The notes beneath the pieces are model-generated. The model saw nothing but the letters and a program-made list of their open reading frames with translations. It searched no databases and was not told the DNA's origin. A stretch of 64,000 bases of DNA from Phytoactinopolyspora halotolerans (lineage in GTDB: Bacteria; Actinomycetota; Actinomycetes; Jiangellales; Jiangellaceae): assembly GCF_010550675.1 (NCBI RefSeq), contig NZ_JAAGOA010000006.1, positions 186,001 through 250,000 of the forward strand, in the 5' to 3' direction. Both the position numbers and the translations under genes were made by a program. Positions 1 to 8,623 of the stretch are shown in pieces. The first letter of the stretch is position 1. Each line of letters begins with the position of its first letter.

Positions 1-106
1 GGATTCGCCGAACCAGCCGGACTTCCCGTCCACGGTGCTGCGGCCGGGCCAGACCTACGAGACCACGACCGTCTACCAGTTCTCGCCCGTCAAACGCGGA
101 CGCTAG
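1..106 (+). CDS. galM: aldose 1-epimerase (galactose mutarotase), C-terminal end only
   Basis: Only the last 34 codons are in the window; the frame starts at base 2 and ends in TAG at 104-106. The tail reads PNQPDFPSTVLRPGQTYETT and then TVYQFS, the typical C-terminal beta-strands of bacterial aldose epimerases, which interconvert alpha and beta anomers of aldohexoses. Its position directly ahead of a sugar ABC importer on the same strand fits carbohydrate catabolism. The assignment rests on this short tail alone. Confidence 0.72.
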   Translation, partial: DSPNQPDFPSTVLRPGQTYETTTVYQFSPVKRGR

Positions 107-239
107 CGATGCGTTGCCCGCGGAGGATGGCCGGAACGGACACATTCGGAGCCACGAGTAGGTCAGACGAGGAGGACACACGGCGCACGAGCACCTGAGC
201 CGGCGGTGGAGCCGCCGGCCGGTTGGAAAGGAGTCGATG

Positions 240-1352
240 ATGACGAAACAGCTGCGGACCGGGCGGCGCCGAGCCGTCCGTCCGGTCCGGGCCGGCTTGG
301 CGGTGCTCGCCACGGCGGCGCTGGTGGCCGCGTGTACGGGTGCCGACGATAACGGCGACGAGAACGACGCACAGGACACCGAGGACGGCCAAGCCGCCGC
401 CGACGAGGACGAGGCCGGCGGGGAGACACCCAGCGGCGACCAGTGGTGCTCCGACGTGAGCATCGCCGCGTTCCCCGGCGGCGGGCAGGGGACGCCGTTC
501 ACGAACAACGTCCATAACGGCTACATGGCGGCCGAGGCCGACCTCGGTCCGGACGTGACCTATTTCTTCTCCGAGTGGAGTGAAGAGCAGATGGTCGCGC
601 AGTTCCGGGAGGCGATGGCGCTGGAACCGGACGGCATGGCCGTCATGGGGCACCCCGGTGACGCGGCGATGGGGCCGTTGATCGACGAGGCGTACGAGAA
701 CGACATCCAGGTGACCGTCGTCAACGTGGAACTGCCCGAGTCCCAGGAGCAGTACGCCGCCGACGGCACCGGCTACGTCGGTGCGCCGAACTACGACGCA
801 GGCAAGCGGCTGGCCGAGGAGGCGGTCAACCGGTCCGGTGCCGAGTCCGGCGAACAGGCCTTCGTCTGGGGGCTACTCGCCCAGGAAGGGCGCGGCCAAC
901 GCACCCAGGGCATCGTCGACGGGTTCGAGGAGGCCGGCCTGGAGGTGGTGTATCAGGAGATCGACCAGGCGACCAACTCCGATGCGCCGGCCGGGACGCC
1001 GACGTTCACCGGAGCGATGGCAGCCAACCCGGACATCTCCATCGTGGTGACCGACCATGGCGACCTGACCGCCACGGCGCAGACCTATATGGAGGCGGCC
1101 GGGCTGCAGCCGGACGACGTCTACTTCGCGGGCTTCGACCTCAATCCCGCCTCAGTGGACGCGCTGGACAGCGGCTACCTCGACCTGCTGATCGACCAGC
1201 AGCCGTTCCTGCAGGGCTACCTGCCGATCCTGCAGATCTGCCTCACCCAGGTCTACGGGTTCTCGGGGCTGTTCATCGACACCGCGGGCGCGTTCATCGA
1301 CGTGGACAACGTGGACGCGATCCGGGGTCTGGTCGAGCAGGAGATCCGATGA
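240..1352 (+). CDS. sugar ABC transporter substrate-binding lipoprotein (RbsB/periplasmic binding protein type 1)
   Basis: Predicted lipoprotein of about 370 residues that captures a sugar outside the cell for the importer encoded just downstream. The N-terminus has an Arg-rich n-region, a hydrophobic segment and the lipobox LVAAC, followed by an acidic Asp/Glu-rich linker of about 35 residues. The mature part (VSIAAFPGGGQGTPFTNNV, later GYVGAPNYDAGKRLAEEA and VVTDHGDLT) looks like the two-lobed ribose/fructose-binding fold. Two in-frame ATGs occur at 237 and 240. AAAGGAG at 227-233 is better spaced for 240 (6 nt) than for 237 (3 nt). Gene order binding protein, ATPase, permease is that of an Frc/Rbs-type operon. 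The sugar is unknown; the upstream galM suggests an aldose. Confidence 0.88.
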   Translation: MTKQLRTGRRRAVRPVRAGLAVLATAALVAACTGADDNGDENDAQDTEDGQAAADEDEAGGETPSGDQWCSDVSIAAFPGGGQGTPFTNNVHNGYMAAEADLGPDVTYFFSEWSEEQMVAQFREAMALEPDGMAVMGHPGDAAMGPLIDEAYENDIQVTVVNVELPESQEQYAADGTGYVGAPNYDAGKRLAEEAVNRSGAESGEQAFVWGLLAQEGRGQRTQGIVDGFEEAGLEVVYQEIDQATNSDAPAGTPTFTGAMAANPDISIVVTDHGDLTATAQTYMEAAGLQPDDVYFAGFDLNPASVDALDSGYLDLLIDQQPFLQGYLPILQICLTQVYGFSGLFIDTAGAFIDVDNVDAIRGLVEQEIR

Positions 1353-1494
1353 CGCGGCGACGTCGTCGCACACACCAGGGAGGTGATCGGCACCACGCGT
1401 GAGGAGAGCCCGAGGGCCCCGGGGCGCAGCGTGACTCGTCAGCCGGCGCGGCGCGCCCCGGTGCCGGGCAGGCGTTTGCTCGACGGAGGTGAAG

Positions 1495-2268
1495 ATGGAC
1501 GCAACCGAACCACCGGTGATGGAACTGCGTGGCGTATCGAAGACGTTCGGCGAGGTGCGTGCGCTCAGTGACGTGGACTTCCACGTCCGGCGCGGCGAGA
1601 TCGTCGGACTGCTCGGTGACAACGGCTCCGGCAAATCCACCATGGTCAAGATGATGATGGGCTACCACCGGCCGGACCCCGGGGGCGAGGTGTGGTTCGA
1701 GGGGGAGCGGGTGCAGGGCTGGTCAGTGGCGAAAGCACGCGCACTCGGCATCGAGACCGTCTACCAGGAACGCGCCCTGGCCGACCTGCAATCGGTGTGG
1801 CGGAACATGTTCATGGGGCGCGAGCCCGTGAACCGGTTCGGCCTGCTCGACATCCGGCGGATGCGCCGGGAGGCGGCGGCGCTGATGAAGGGGCACATGG
1901 GCTTCACCTCCGGCGCGGTGCACCCGGACAACGTGGTGCAGACCATGTCCGGTGGCGAGAAGCAGGGCGTCGCCATCACCCGGGCGCTGTTCTTCGAGGC
2001 CCGGCTGGTGGTGCTGGACGAGCCCACGATGGGACTATCGCTGTCGGAGACCCAGAAGACGCTGGACTTCGTCCGCTCGATCAAGGAAGCGGGGCGGTCC
2101 GCCGTGTTCATCGACCACAACGTCTACCACGTCTACCCGGTCGTGGACCGGCTCGTCCTGCTGGATCGTGGACGGATCGCCGGGGAGTTCACGCCGGCCG
2201 GCATCACGCTCGAGCAGTTGACCGACCGGCTGCGCACGGTGGCGCGCACCGGACGACTGGAGGGCTGA
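1495..2268 (+). CDS. sugar ABC transporter ATP-binding protein, single nucleotide-binding domain
   Basis: Powers import by the neighbouring permease. A complete single ABC domain is visible: Walker A GDNGSGKST (about residues 40-48), signature MSGGEKQ, Walker B RLVVLDEP and switch His in FIDHNVYHVY. At about 257 residues it is half the length of RbsA/XylG ATPases, which carry two fused domains, so it belongs to the short FrcA-like class. A GTG at 1489 is in frame, but GGAGG at 1485-1489 points to the ATG at 1495. The stop codon is followed after 1 nt by the permease ATG, so the two are probably translationally coupled. Confidence 0.9.
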   Translation: MDATEPPVMELRGVSKTFGEVRALSDVDFHVRRGEIVGLLGDNGSGKSTMVKMMMGYHRPDPGGEVWFEGERVQGWSVAKARALGIETVYQERALADLQSVWRNMFMGREPVNRFGLLDIRRMRREAAALMKGHMGFTSGAVHPDNVVQTMSGGEKQGVAITRALFFEARLVVLDEPTMGLSLSETQKTLDFVRSIKEAGRSAVFIDHNVYHVYPVVDRLVLLDRGRIAGEFTPAGITLEQLTDRLRTVARTGRLEG

Positions 2269-2269
2269 G

Positions 2270-3289
2270 ATGGCCAAGACCGGTATTCCGCCGCGCGAGG
2301 AGGTCGCGGCCGAGGCGGTGCCGCGGATCACCCCTCGGTTGTTCTTGCGGCGACATGCGCTGACCACGGGCACGATCGGCATCGCCGTGGTGATGTGGAC
2401 CATCTTCATCGTGGCGGCGCCGGACGTGTTCTTGAACTCGCGGATCTACAGTGCCTTCGGCATCACCACACCGCTGTGGGGCATGATGGCGCTGGCGCTG
2501 ACCTTCGTCGTCATCACGCGGGAGATGGACCTGTCGTTCGTCTCGGTGATGGCGCTCGGCATGGTGGGGTTCGTCCGGGTGCACGAGTTCACCGGCAGCG
2601 TCCTGCTGGCGATACTCGCATGCCTGCTGGTGGGCCTCGCCTGCGGACTGTTCAACGGGTTCCTGGTGGCGGTGCTCGGTATCCCGTCGTTGGTCATCAC
2701 GCTCGGCACGATGTTCTTCTTCCGCGGCATCGAACTCGCCTTGCTGGACGGCACCGGCGTGCCGCTCACCGACGACGCATTCGGCACGCTGCGCGACGTC
2801 CTCAACGGCAAGACCGCCGGCATCCCGAACGAGTTCGTGTGGATGGTCATCATCGGCGTGCTGCTCTGGGTGGTGCTCAACCGCACCCGCTACGGTGCAC
2901 ACCTCTTCGTCGTCGGGGACAACGTGGACAGCGCCCGGCTGATGGGCATCCGGGTGACGCGGGTCAAGATGACCGCGTTCGGCACGCTGGGCGTCGTCGC
3001 GGCGTTCAGCGGCATGGTGGCCAGCATGCAGTCGTCGTACCTATGGCCCACCCTGGGCGATGGATCGCTGCTGCTCCCGATCGCCGCGGTGTTCCTGGGC
3101 GGAACGTCGGTCTTCGGTGGAATCGGCACGATCTTCGGGACCTTCCTCGGCGCGCTCATGGTCGGTTCGATCCAGGCGGGCGTCATCAGCGCCGGTATCT
3201 CCGGCTTCTACACGCAGCTGTTCTTCGGCCTGATCATCATCGTCTCGCTGGTGATGCAGACGCTGATCAGCCGACGAATGCGCAGCTGA
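2270..3289 (+). CDS. sugar ABC transporter permease (RbsC/FrcB family, BPD_transp_2)
   Basis: Integral membrane subunit of about 339 residues with roughly 8-10 hydrophobic segments. Features of the ribose-type permease family include the ITREMDLSFVSVMALG segment and the FLGGTSVFGGIGTIFGTFLG loop near residue 280, which resembles the conserved glycine-rich cytoplasmic EAA-like region. It starts 1 nt after the ATPase stop codon. No sugar kinase or isomerase follows directly; a hairpin (3311-3363) ends the operon and the next gene is an unrelated DUF1918 protein. Confidence 0.9.
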   Translation: MAKTGIPPREEVAAEAVPRITPRLFLRRHALTTGTIGIAVVMWTIFIVAAPDVFLNSRIYSAFGITTPLWGMMALALTFVVITREMDLSFVSVMALGMVGFVRVHEFTGSVLLAILACLLVGLACGLFNGFLVAVLGIPSLVITLGTMFFFRGIELALLDGTGVPLTDDAFGTLRDVLNGKTAGIPNEFVWMVIIGVLLWVVLNRTRYGAHLFVVGDNVDSARLMGIRVTRVKMTAFGTLGVVAAFSGMVASMQSSYLWPTLGDGSLLLPIAAVFLGGTSVFGGIGTIFGTFLGALMVGSIQAGVISAGISGFYTQLFFGLIIIVSLVMQTLISRRMRS

Positions 3290-3310
3290 CCCCGAAGCCC
3301 GCCGGACAGC

Positions 3311-3363
3311 GATGATCATCGAGTATTCGAGGCGCTATGGCACCGCGGATCCTTGATGATCAT
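3311..3363. repeat. TGATCA-based intergenic inverted repeat after the ABC operon
   Basis: The arms ATGATCATCGAG (from 3312) and CTTGATGATCAT (3352-3363) form a 12-bp stem with one G-T wobble. The spacer is about 28 nt. It lies 22 nt after the permease stop and could act as a terminator, although there is no T-run. It shares the ATGATCAT stem base with five other intergenic hairpins in this window. Confidence 0.55.
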
Positions 3364-3373
3364 GGCAGATCCA

Positions 3374-3389
3374 GTGACGTTCGGCCCTG
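3374..3389 (+). promoter_or_regulatory. DosR/DevR-like box upstream of the DUF1918 gene
   Basis: GTGACGTTCGGCCCTG lies 55-70 nt before the ATG at 3444. It matches the RGGACTTTNGGCCCT half-palindrome known for actinobacterial DosR/DevR sites in 13 or so positions, and closely matches the boxes at 9363, 13197 and 13255 in this same window. Confidence 0.6.
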
Positions 3390-3443
3390 TCGCGGCGGGC
3401 GGAACCGCGTCACCGTGGATATGGGGGAGGAAGCGAGGACATC

Positions 3444-3656
3444 ATGCACGCGCAGATCGGCGACCGTTTGCTCATCTGGGAGCGCTACTTGGGCAAACGT
3501 GTCCGCGACGGGGAGATCATCGAAGTCCACGGTCCGGCCGGCGCACCGCCGTATGTGGTGCGCTGGGACGACAGCGGCCGTCCCGCGCTGGTGTACCCGG
3601 GCCGCGACGCCATGGTCAGGCACCTCGCCGACACGGTACGAGCAACCGGGGAGTGA
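3444..3656 (+). CDS. DUF1918 domain protein
   Basis: Small protein of 70 residues that fits the DUF1918 pattern end to end: MHAQIGDRLLI at the N-terminus, DGEIIEVHGPAGAPPYVVRW in the middle and a final VYPGRDA. The fold is predicted to be a small SH3-like beta barrel; no reaction is known. In actinobacteria such genes are often members of dormancy or hypoxia regulons. Here a DosR-like box lies 55-70 nt upstream and the DevSR genes follow within 6 kb. A purine-rich GGGAGGAAGCGAGG stretch just before the ATG supplies the ribosome site. Confidence 0.85.
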   Translation: MHAQIGDRLLIWERYLGKRVRDGEIIEVHGPAGAPPYVVRWDDSGRPALVYPGRDAMVRHLADTVRATGE

Positions 3657-3743
3657 CGAGCGCCCGCAGCATGGCGGGTCCTGATTCACCACATGGACAC
3701 ACTCGACCGATGCATGCGCCGATCGATCCGTTCGATGAGATCA

Positions 3744-4738
3744 CTACGGATGCGCATAAGCACGCCTGCGTGATGCACAGCGTGGATGCGGGAGCCGGAG
3801 GCCGCCGCCGATGATCGCCGCGACGACGTCGCGCAGCTTGGCGCCCGCGGAGGACATGTCGACGCCCCAGTTGCGGATCCCGGCCACGACATCCTCGCCC
3901 TGCGCATCCTGCAGGTAGTCGCCGTAGATGCCGGGTTTGCCGGTGGCAGGGTCCCGCGTGAACGCCACTCCGGTGCCCGAGTCGAGGCCGAGGTTGCCGT
4001 ACACCATCGCCATCACGTTGACCGCGGTGCCGAGATCATGCGGGGATGCGTTCCTGCCCGGCGGTAGATCCGCGCCCGTTCGGTGTTCCACGAGTCGAAG
4101 ACCGCTCGGATGGTCATGTCCAGCTGGGCCCGTGGATCCTGAGGGAACTCGCGTCCGGTCTCGTCGATGATGATCTGCTTGAACTCCTCGACCAGTGTCT
4201 TGAGATCGGTCACGTCGAGGTCGAGATCGCTGGCGGCGTTCTTCGCCCGCTTGCGGAGCTCCAGCGCGGTGGCGAACAGCCCGCCGTCCACCCCGAGCAC
4301 CGTGTCGCCGAACATCTGCAGCAGCCGGCGATAGGAGTCCCAGGCGAATCGCTCGTCGCGGGCCTCGGCGGCTAGCCCGACGACGGAGGCGTCGTTCAGT
4401 CCGATGTCGAGGACGGTGTCCATCATCCCGGGCATGGAGAACTTCGCCCCCGAGCGTACGGAGACCAGGAGCGGATCGTCTGCCGCGCCCAGTGCCTTCC
4501 CGCGCTCGCTCTCCAGCCGGCGCAGATGAACGTCGACCTCGTCGCGGAGCCCGGGTGGTTCTTCGCCGTGGGCCAGGTAATAGCGGCACGCTTCGGTGGT
4601 GATGATGAATCCCGGAGGCACAGGCAGGCCGAGATTGGTCATCTCGGCGAGGTTGGCGCCCTTCCCACCCAGGAGATCCTTGTGATCCTTGTCGCCTTCG
4701 GCGAACTCGTACACGTACCCGTGACCGTTGGTGTTCAT
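3744..4738 (-). pseudogene. ppdK: pyruvate phosphate dikinase remnant (N-terminal third, frameshifted and truncated)
   Basis: The first 230 or so codons read as the ATP-grasp N-terminal domain of pyruvate phosphate dikinase: [20 protein letters not shown], then [20 protein letters not shown] and ERARIYRR. Near 4047-4066 the frame changes by a net +2 (or -1). The family sequence resumes as [20 protein letters not shown] and [20 protein letters not shown], then stops at GIRN near 3870. A normal enzyme has about 880 residues; the phosphohistidine and PEP/pyruvate domains are missing. The last 40 codons (3744-3870) match nothing I recognise. The start at 4738 has a GGAGGTC site. A DosR-like box lies 65-80 nt upstream, suggesting a former regulon member. 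Function is presumably lost. Confidence 0.85.
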
Positions 4739-4802
4739 GGGACCTCCGCAGACGCGTGCCACTCCTTGCTTCTACCGTCGTCGCAGCAGGTGAGCGCGAG
4801 AT

Positions 4803-4817
4803 AGAGCCCAAGGTCCC
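4803..4817 (-). promoter_or_regulatory. possible degenerate DosR/DevR-like box upstream of the ppdK remnant
   Basis: Read on the minus strand this is GGGACCTTGGGCTCT. It agrees with GGGACTTTNGGCCCT at 12 of 15 positions and lies 65-80 nt ahead of the ppdK start codon, the same distance as the better boxes nearby. It is weaker than the others and could be chance. Confidence 0.4.
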
Positions 4818-5034
4818 GGAACGGTCGGCTAAGGTCTGGCCAGGTCCGGTCCGGGGCCAGGTCCAGATCCGCATGCGAACGCGAGCGCGGAGCACGGCGC
4901 CGTCTCGAACGTCGATGGCGAATCCTCGGGTCTCCTGCCCGACGAGACCGCCGAGATAGTCCGCACGGAACGGGCGTCATTGCAGCGCATCGGGCGGATA
5001 ATCGGAGTAGGGCAAGGGCAGCCCATGGGGGTGC

Positions 5035-6372
5035 ATGGCCATGATCAGCAGTATCCGTCTCATGTACGCAGCCGTGTGTGCCACGACGGCGGCCTTCGCG
5101 CTGACCGTGGGCGCTCTGGTCTCCCCTGCTGCCGCCGAACCGGACACACCGGTCAGGTATCCAACCGGATCGTCGGCCAATCGCGCCGGCGGCCTGGGCT
5201 TCGACACCTGTACCGCGCCGTCGCTCGACGCGTTGCGGGCTTGGAAGTCGTCACCGTATCGGACCGTGAACATCTACTTCGGTGGAATCAACCGTGGCTG
5301 CACCCAACCGAACCTGACGGCTGCGTGGGTGCGCGAGGTCGCCGCGATGGGGTGGAAGCTGCTGCCGACCTATTTCGGTCGGCAGCCGTTCTGCAAGTTC
5401 GGTTCCAGCAAGCCGTACCGCTACACGGCGTCGAACGCGGCCTACTATGGGCGGCTGGGTGCGCAGATCGCCGTCGGCAACGCGAAGGATCTGGGATTGC
5501 TGCCCGGCAGCGCGCTCTACGCCGACGTCGAACACTATGACCGTACGAACGCGGACTGCCGCAGGGCGGTGCGTCGCTACGTCTCGGCGTGGACGACGAC
5601 GCTGCACGCGTCCGGCTACCTGGCCGGTGTCTACGTCCATCAGGACTCCGGCCTGCGGGACCTGTCCTATACGTACAACTCCACCACCTACGCACGCCCG
5701 GACGCGGTGTGGATGGCGCGGTGGGACGGGAACACATCGCTCACCGGGTGGCCGACCGCGCCCGACTCGCACTGGGCGGTACACCAGCGTGCGAAACAGT
5801 ATCGCGGCGATCACGACGAGACGTGGGCAGGCGTGCGGCTGAACATCGACAGCGACTCGCTGAACGCGCCGGTAGCCCTGGTGGCCCGCTCGTACAAGGT
5901 CACCAGCAGCACAGCGCTGAACGCGCGCAGTGGGCCGTCGACGTCGTACCCGGTGGTGCGCACACACGCCCCCGGCAGCACACTACGAGTGACGTGTCAG
6001 GGCCACGGTCAGAAGGTCGGCACCAGCGCGGTCTGGGATCGGCTGAGCAACGGCACCTGGGTCAGCGACTACTACGTCTCCACCTCGTCCAGCACCGGCT
6101 TCTCGTCGGCGCTGCCGCGGTGCACGTATCCGGGTCAGGTGACCGCGAAGGTGGCGCTGAACGCCAGGACGGGGCCCGGCTCGTCATATCCGAAGACCGG
6201 CACGCCGCTACCACGAGGTTCGCTCGCATGGGTGATGTGCCAGAAGAGCGGCAGCAAGGTGCAGACCTCGAGTGTGTGGAACCGGCTTTCGGACGGGCGA
6301 TGGGTCAGTGACTACTACGTGTCCAACAGGTCCGACACCAGTTGGAGCGCGCCGATCCCGCGGTGCCCGTGA
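5035..6372 (+). CDS. secreted DUF1906 (glycoside hydrolase-like) protein with two SH3 domains
   Basis: Predicted exported protein of 445 residues. Residues 1-35 form a signal peptide ending near SPAAAEP. Residues about 50-285 match the DUF1906/Rv2525c-like TIM-barrel domain: GGLGFDTCTAPSLDALRAWK, NIYFGGINRG, ALYADVEHYD and GVYVHQDSG. This family resembles GH25-type lysozymes and is thought to act on cell-wall glycan. Two SH3-like repeats follow (about 290-365 and 370-445), each with ALNAR-GPS/GSSYP and WVSDYYVS, typical of wall-binding SH3_3 modules. ATGs at 5035 and 5041 are both possible. It lies inside the dormancy island but has no DosR-like box. Confidence 0.85.
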   Translation: MAMISSIRLMYAAVCATTAAFALTVGALVSPAAAEPDTPVRYPTGSSANRAGGLGFDTCTAPSLDALRAWKSSPYRTVNIYFGGINRGCTQPNLTAAWVREVAAMGWKLLPTYFGRQPFCKFGSSKPYRYTASNAAYYGRLGAQIAVGNAKDLGLLPGSALYADVEHYDRTNADCRRAVRRYVSAWTTTLHASGYLAGVYVHQDSGLRDLSYTYNSTTYARPDAVWMARWDGNTSLTGWPTAPDSHWAVHQRAKQYRGDHDETWAGVRLNIDSDSLNAPVALVARSYKVTSSTALNARSGPSTSYPVVRTHAPGSTLRVTCQGHGQKVGTSAVWDRLSNGTWVSDYYVSTSSSTGFSSALPRCTYPGQVTAKVALNARTGPGSSYPKTGTPLPRGSLAWVMCQKSGSKVQTSSVWNRLSDGRWVSDYYVSNRSDTSWSAPIPRCP

Positions 6373-6414
6373 CGATCCGCGTCGTACCCACGACGGCGTG
6401 CGTGGCGGTGACGA

Positions 6415-6645
6415 TCAGTCGGCGGATTCCGCCTCGGAGGCGTGCCGCATCAGGCGCGCGGCCAGTTCGCGCGCCTCCTGCGGGCTGAGGCTGAGCCAGA
6501 GGTCGTCGTACTCCGGGTTGTCCCGCGGGACATCGAGGATGACGCGGTCGACCGGAGCCGTCAGGCCGGGCAGCCGAAGCCTGCCGACCTCAACTGTGCG
6601 TCCGTAGCTGGTGCGCATCGTCTCGTGGCCAATGCTGTTCGACAT
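6415..6645 (-). CDS. small hypothetical protein
   Basis: Predicted acidic protein of 76 residues, MSNSIGHETMRTSYGRTVEV at the start and a helix-rich C-terminus (SLSPQEARELAARLMRHASE). The central stretch PVDRVILDVPRDNPEYDD looks like a beta-strand region. I do not recognise the family. The ATG at 6645 is preferred over an upstream in-frame ATG at 6693 because the extra 16 residues are low complexity and a GAGGACGGGACGAG stretch lies just before it. It is convergent with the DUF1906 gene and divergent from the sensor kinase, so it may be controlled with the DevS region; no clear DosR-like box is seen. Confidence 0.6.
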   Translation of the reverse strand: MSNSIGHETMRTSYGRTVEVGRLRLPGLTAPVDRVILDVPRDNPEYDDLWLSLSPQEARELAARLMRHASEAESAD

Positions 6646-6892
6646 CTCGTCCCGTCCTCTTCCTCTTTCGCTCTCGTGCAGAGACCTACCCACGGCGGTG
6701 CGGGCCTAAGCTTCGATCGCCTGGGCGAGTCACGTTCCCGCATGGTGTTGGACGCCTGGCGACTGCATTGGGTTCACTCGTGTGGAACATGAGTCTTCGC
6801 CGTGAGACGTGCTCGGCCCGGGGAGCACTCGACAGTGCAGGTCAGGAGTGAAAGACTAGGCTGAATGCCAGGGGAGGGTAAGGCATAAGAGG

Positions 6893-8590
6893 ATGGATCA
6901 CGAGGCCGGGCAACTGCTGCCGAAGCTGCCGCTAGACGAGTTGCTGACAGAAGTCCAGACGCGGCTGCAGGCGGTTGTGGCCGCGCGCGACGGCGTGCAT
7001 TCGCTGCTGGAAGCCGTGGTGGCGATCGGCCGGGACCTGGAACTGGAGACGGTCCTCGGACGGATCGTGGAATCGGCGACGAACCTGGTGGACTGCCGTT
7101 ACGGAGCGCTGGGCGTCATCGGCGACGACGGCCAGCTGGCCCAGTTCATTCCGGTGGGTCTCAGCGAGGAGGAGATCGCGCGGATCGCCGAGTGGCCACA
7201 CGGCCGCGGACTGCTGGGCATGCTCATCAAGGAGCCGCAGGCGCTGCGGTTACAGGAGATCTCCGACCACCCGGAGTCGTACGGGTTCCCACCTGGGCAC
7301 CCGCCGATGCGCAACTTCCTGGGCGTGCCGATCCGAGTCCGGGACGAGGTGTTCGGCAACCTCTACCTGACCGAGAAGAACGGCGACCGGGACTTCGACG
7401 AGCAGGACGAGACCATCGTGTCGGCGCTGGCGACGGCGGCCGGGATCGCCATCGAGAACGCCCGTCTCTACGACGAGACGAGACGCCGCGAGACCTGGTT
7501 GAACGCCTCAGCCGAGCTCACTCAGGCACTGCTGTCCGGTACCGAGCTGGACGAGGCGTTCCGGTTGGTGGCCAGGCGTGCCCGGGAGATGGCCGGCGCG
7601 GACACGTCGGTGGTGGCCGTGCCGGGCGGTGCGATGGACCTGATGACGGTGCTCGCCGTCGACGGGGAGCGCGCCGAACAACTGGCTGATGTGGAGTTCT
7701 CCTCGACCGGGACCCTGGCCGGTGCCGTGATGGAAGCGGGGGAGCCGCGTGCGGTCAACGAACTCCGCACGGGTGGCGAACCGTCACCGCTGGTCGAAAG
7801 GTTGCCGTCCGGTCCGGGCCTGATCGTGCCGCTGGGCACGAAGCAGCATGCTCGGGGCGTGCTCCTGCTGTCTAAACGTAGAGGAGGGTCGCCGTTCTAT
7901 CCGGCGACGCTGCGGATGCTCAGCGCGTTCGCCGACCAGGCCGCCGTCGTGCTGGAGCTCGCGGATGCGCGCAAGGAGACCGAACGGCACGGCCTGGTCG
8001 ACGACCGCGAACGGATCGCCCGGGACCTGCACGACGTCGTCGTCCAGCGGTTGTTCGCCAGCGCGATGACGCTGACGGCAGCGGTCAGATTGATCGACCG
8101 CCCTGAGGTCGCCGAGCGGGTACAGCGCACCGTGGACGACCTCGACACCACCATCAAGCAGATCCGGTCCACCATCTTCGCCCTGCAACCGGCCCGGGAA
8201 TCGGCGACGGCGACGCTGCGCGGGCGCGTGGTGGCGCTCGTCGAGTCGGCGACGGAACAGCTCGGTTTCGCGCCGTCGTTGCAGATGGAAGGGCTCCTGG
8301 ACACGGCCGTCACGGAGGACGTGGAACAGGATCTGACCGCCGTGCTGCAGGAGTCGCTGTCGAACGTCGCCCGGCACGCCCAGGCGTCCAAGGTGAACGT
8401 GCGGCTGGCCGTCTCGGACGGGACACTGCGGCTGCAGGTCGAGGACAACGGCGTCGGGGTCCCGGAGCGACCCCGACGCAGCGGGCTGGCCAACATGGCC
8501 GAGCGTGCGGATCGCCGCGACGGCAGTTTCGATGTGCAGTCCGAGAAGGGCGCCGGGACCATGCTCCGCTGGCAGGTCCCGGTGAGGTGA
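6893..8590 (+). CDS. devS: DevS/DosT-like GAF-domain heme sensor histidine kinase
   Basis: Histidine kinase of 565 residues with the DosS/DosT layout: GAF-A (about 45-195), GAF-B (about 205-360), HisKA_3 dimerisation helix (about 365-430) and HATPase (about 465-565). The segment GFPPGHPPMRNFLGVPI holds His136 at the place of the proximal heme ligand His149 of Mycobacterium tuberculosis DosS. The phosphoacceptor is His380 in RERIARDLHDVVVQRL. At the position of DosS Glu87 there is Gly74, as in DosT, which favours a gas (O2/NO/CO) sensor over a redox sensor; that point is inference from family knowledge. Its partner DevR is encoded convergently 33 nt away. No membrane segment, so it is cytoplasmic. 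Confidence 0.9.
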   Translation: MDHEAGQLLPKLPLDELLTEVQTRLQAVVAARDGVHSLLEAVVAIGRDLELETVLGRIVESATNLVDCRYGALGVIGDDGQLAQFIPVGLSEEEIARIAEWPHGRGLLGMLIKEPQALRLQEISDHPESYGFPPGHPPMRNFLGVPIRVRDEVFGNLYLTEKNGDRDFDEQDETIVSALATAAGIAIENARLYDETRRRETWLNASAELTQALLSGTELDEAFRLVARRAREMAGADTSVVAVPGGAMDLMTVLAVDGERAEQLADVEFSSTGTLAGAVMEAGEPRAVNELRTGGEPSPLVERLPSGPGLIVPLGTKQHARGVLLLSKRRGGSPFYPATLRMLSAFADQAAVVLELADARKETERHGLVDDRERIARDLHDVVVQRLFASAMTLTAAVRLIDRPEVAERVQRTVDDLDTTIKQIRSTIFALQPARESATATLRGRVVALVESATEQLGFAPSLQMEGLLDTAVTEDVEQDLTAVLQESLSNVARHAQASKVNVRLAVSDGTLRLQVEDNGVGVPERPRRSGLANMAERADRRDGSFDVQSEKGAGTMLRWQVPVR

Positions 8591-8623
8591 TCGCGTATCT
8601 GGTGAATTGTCCGCCTAGGGCGC

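Noticed and set aside
6646-6892. DosR-like box upstream of the devS-like gene
   Set aside because: Only poor matches such as GGGCCTAAGCTTC were found; none good enough to list.
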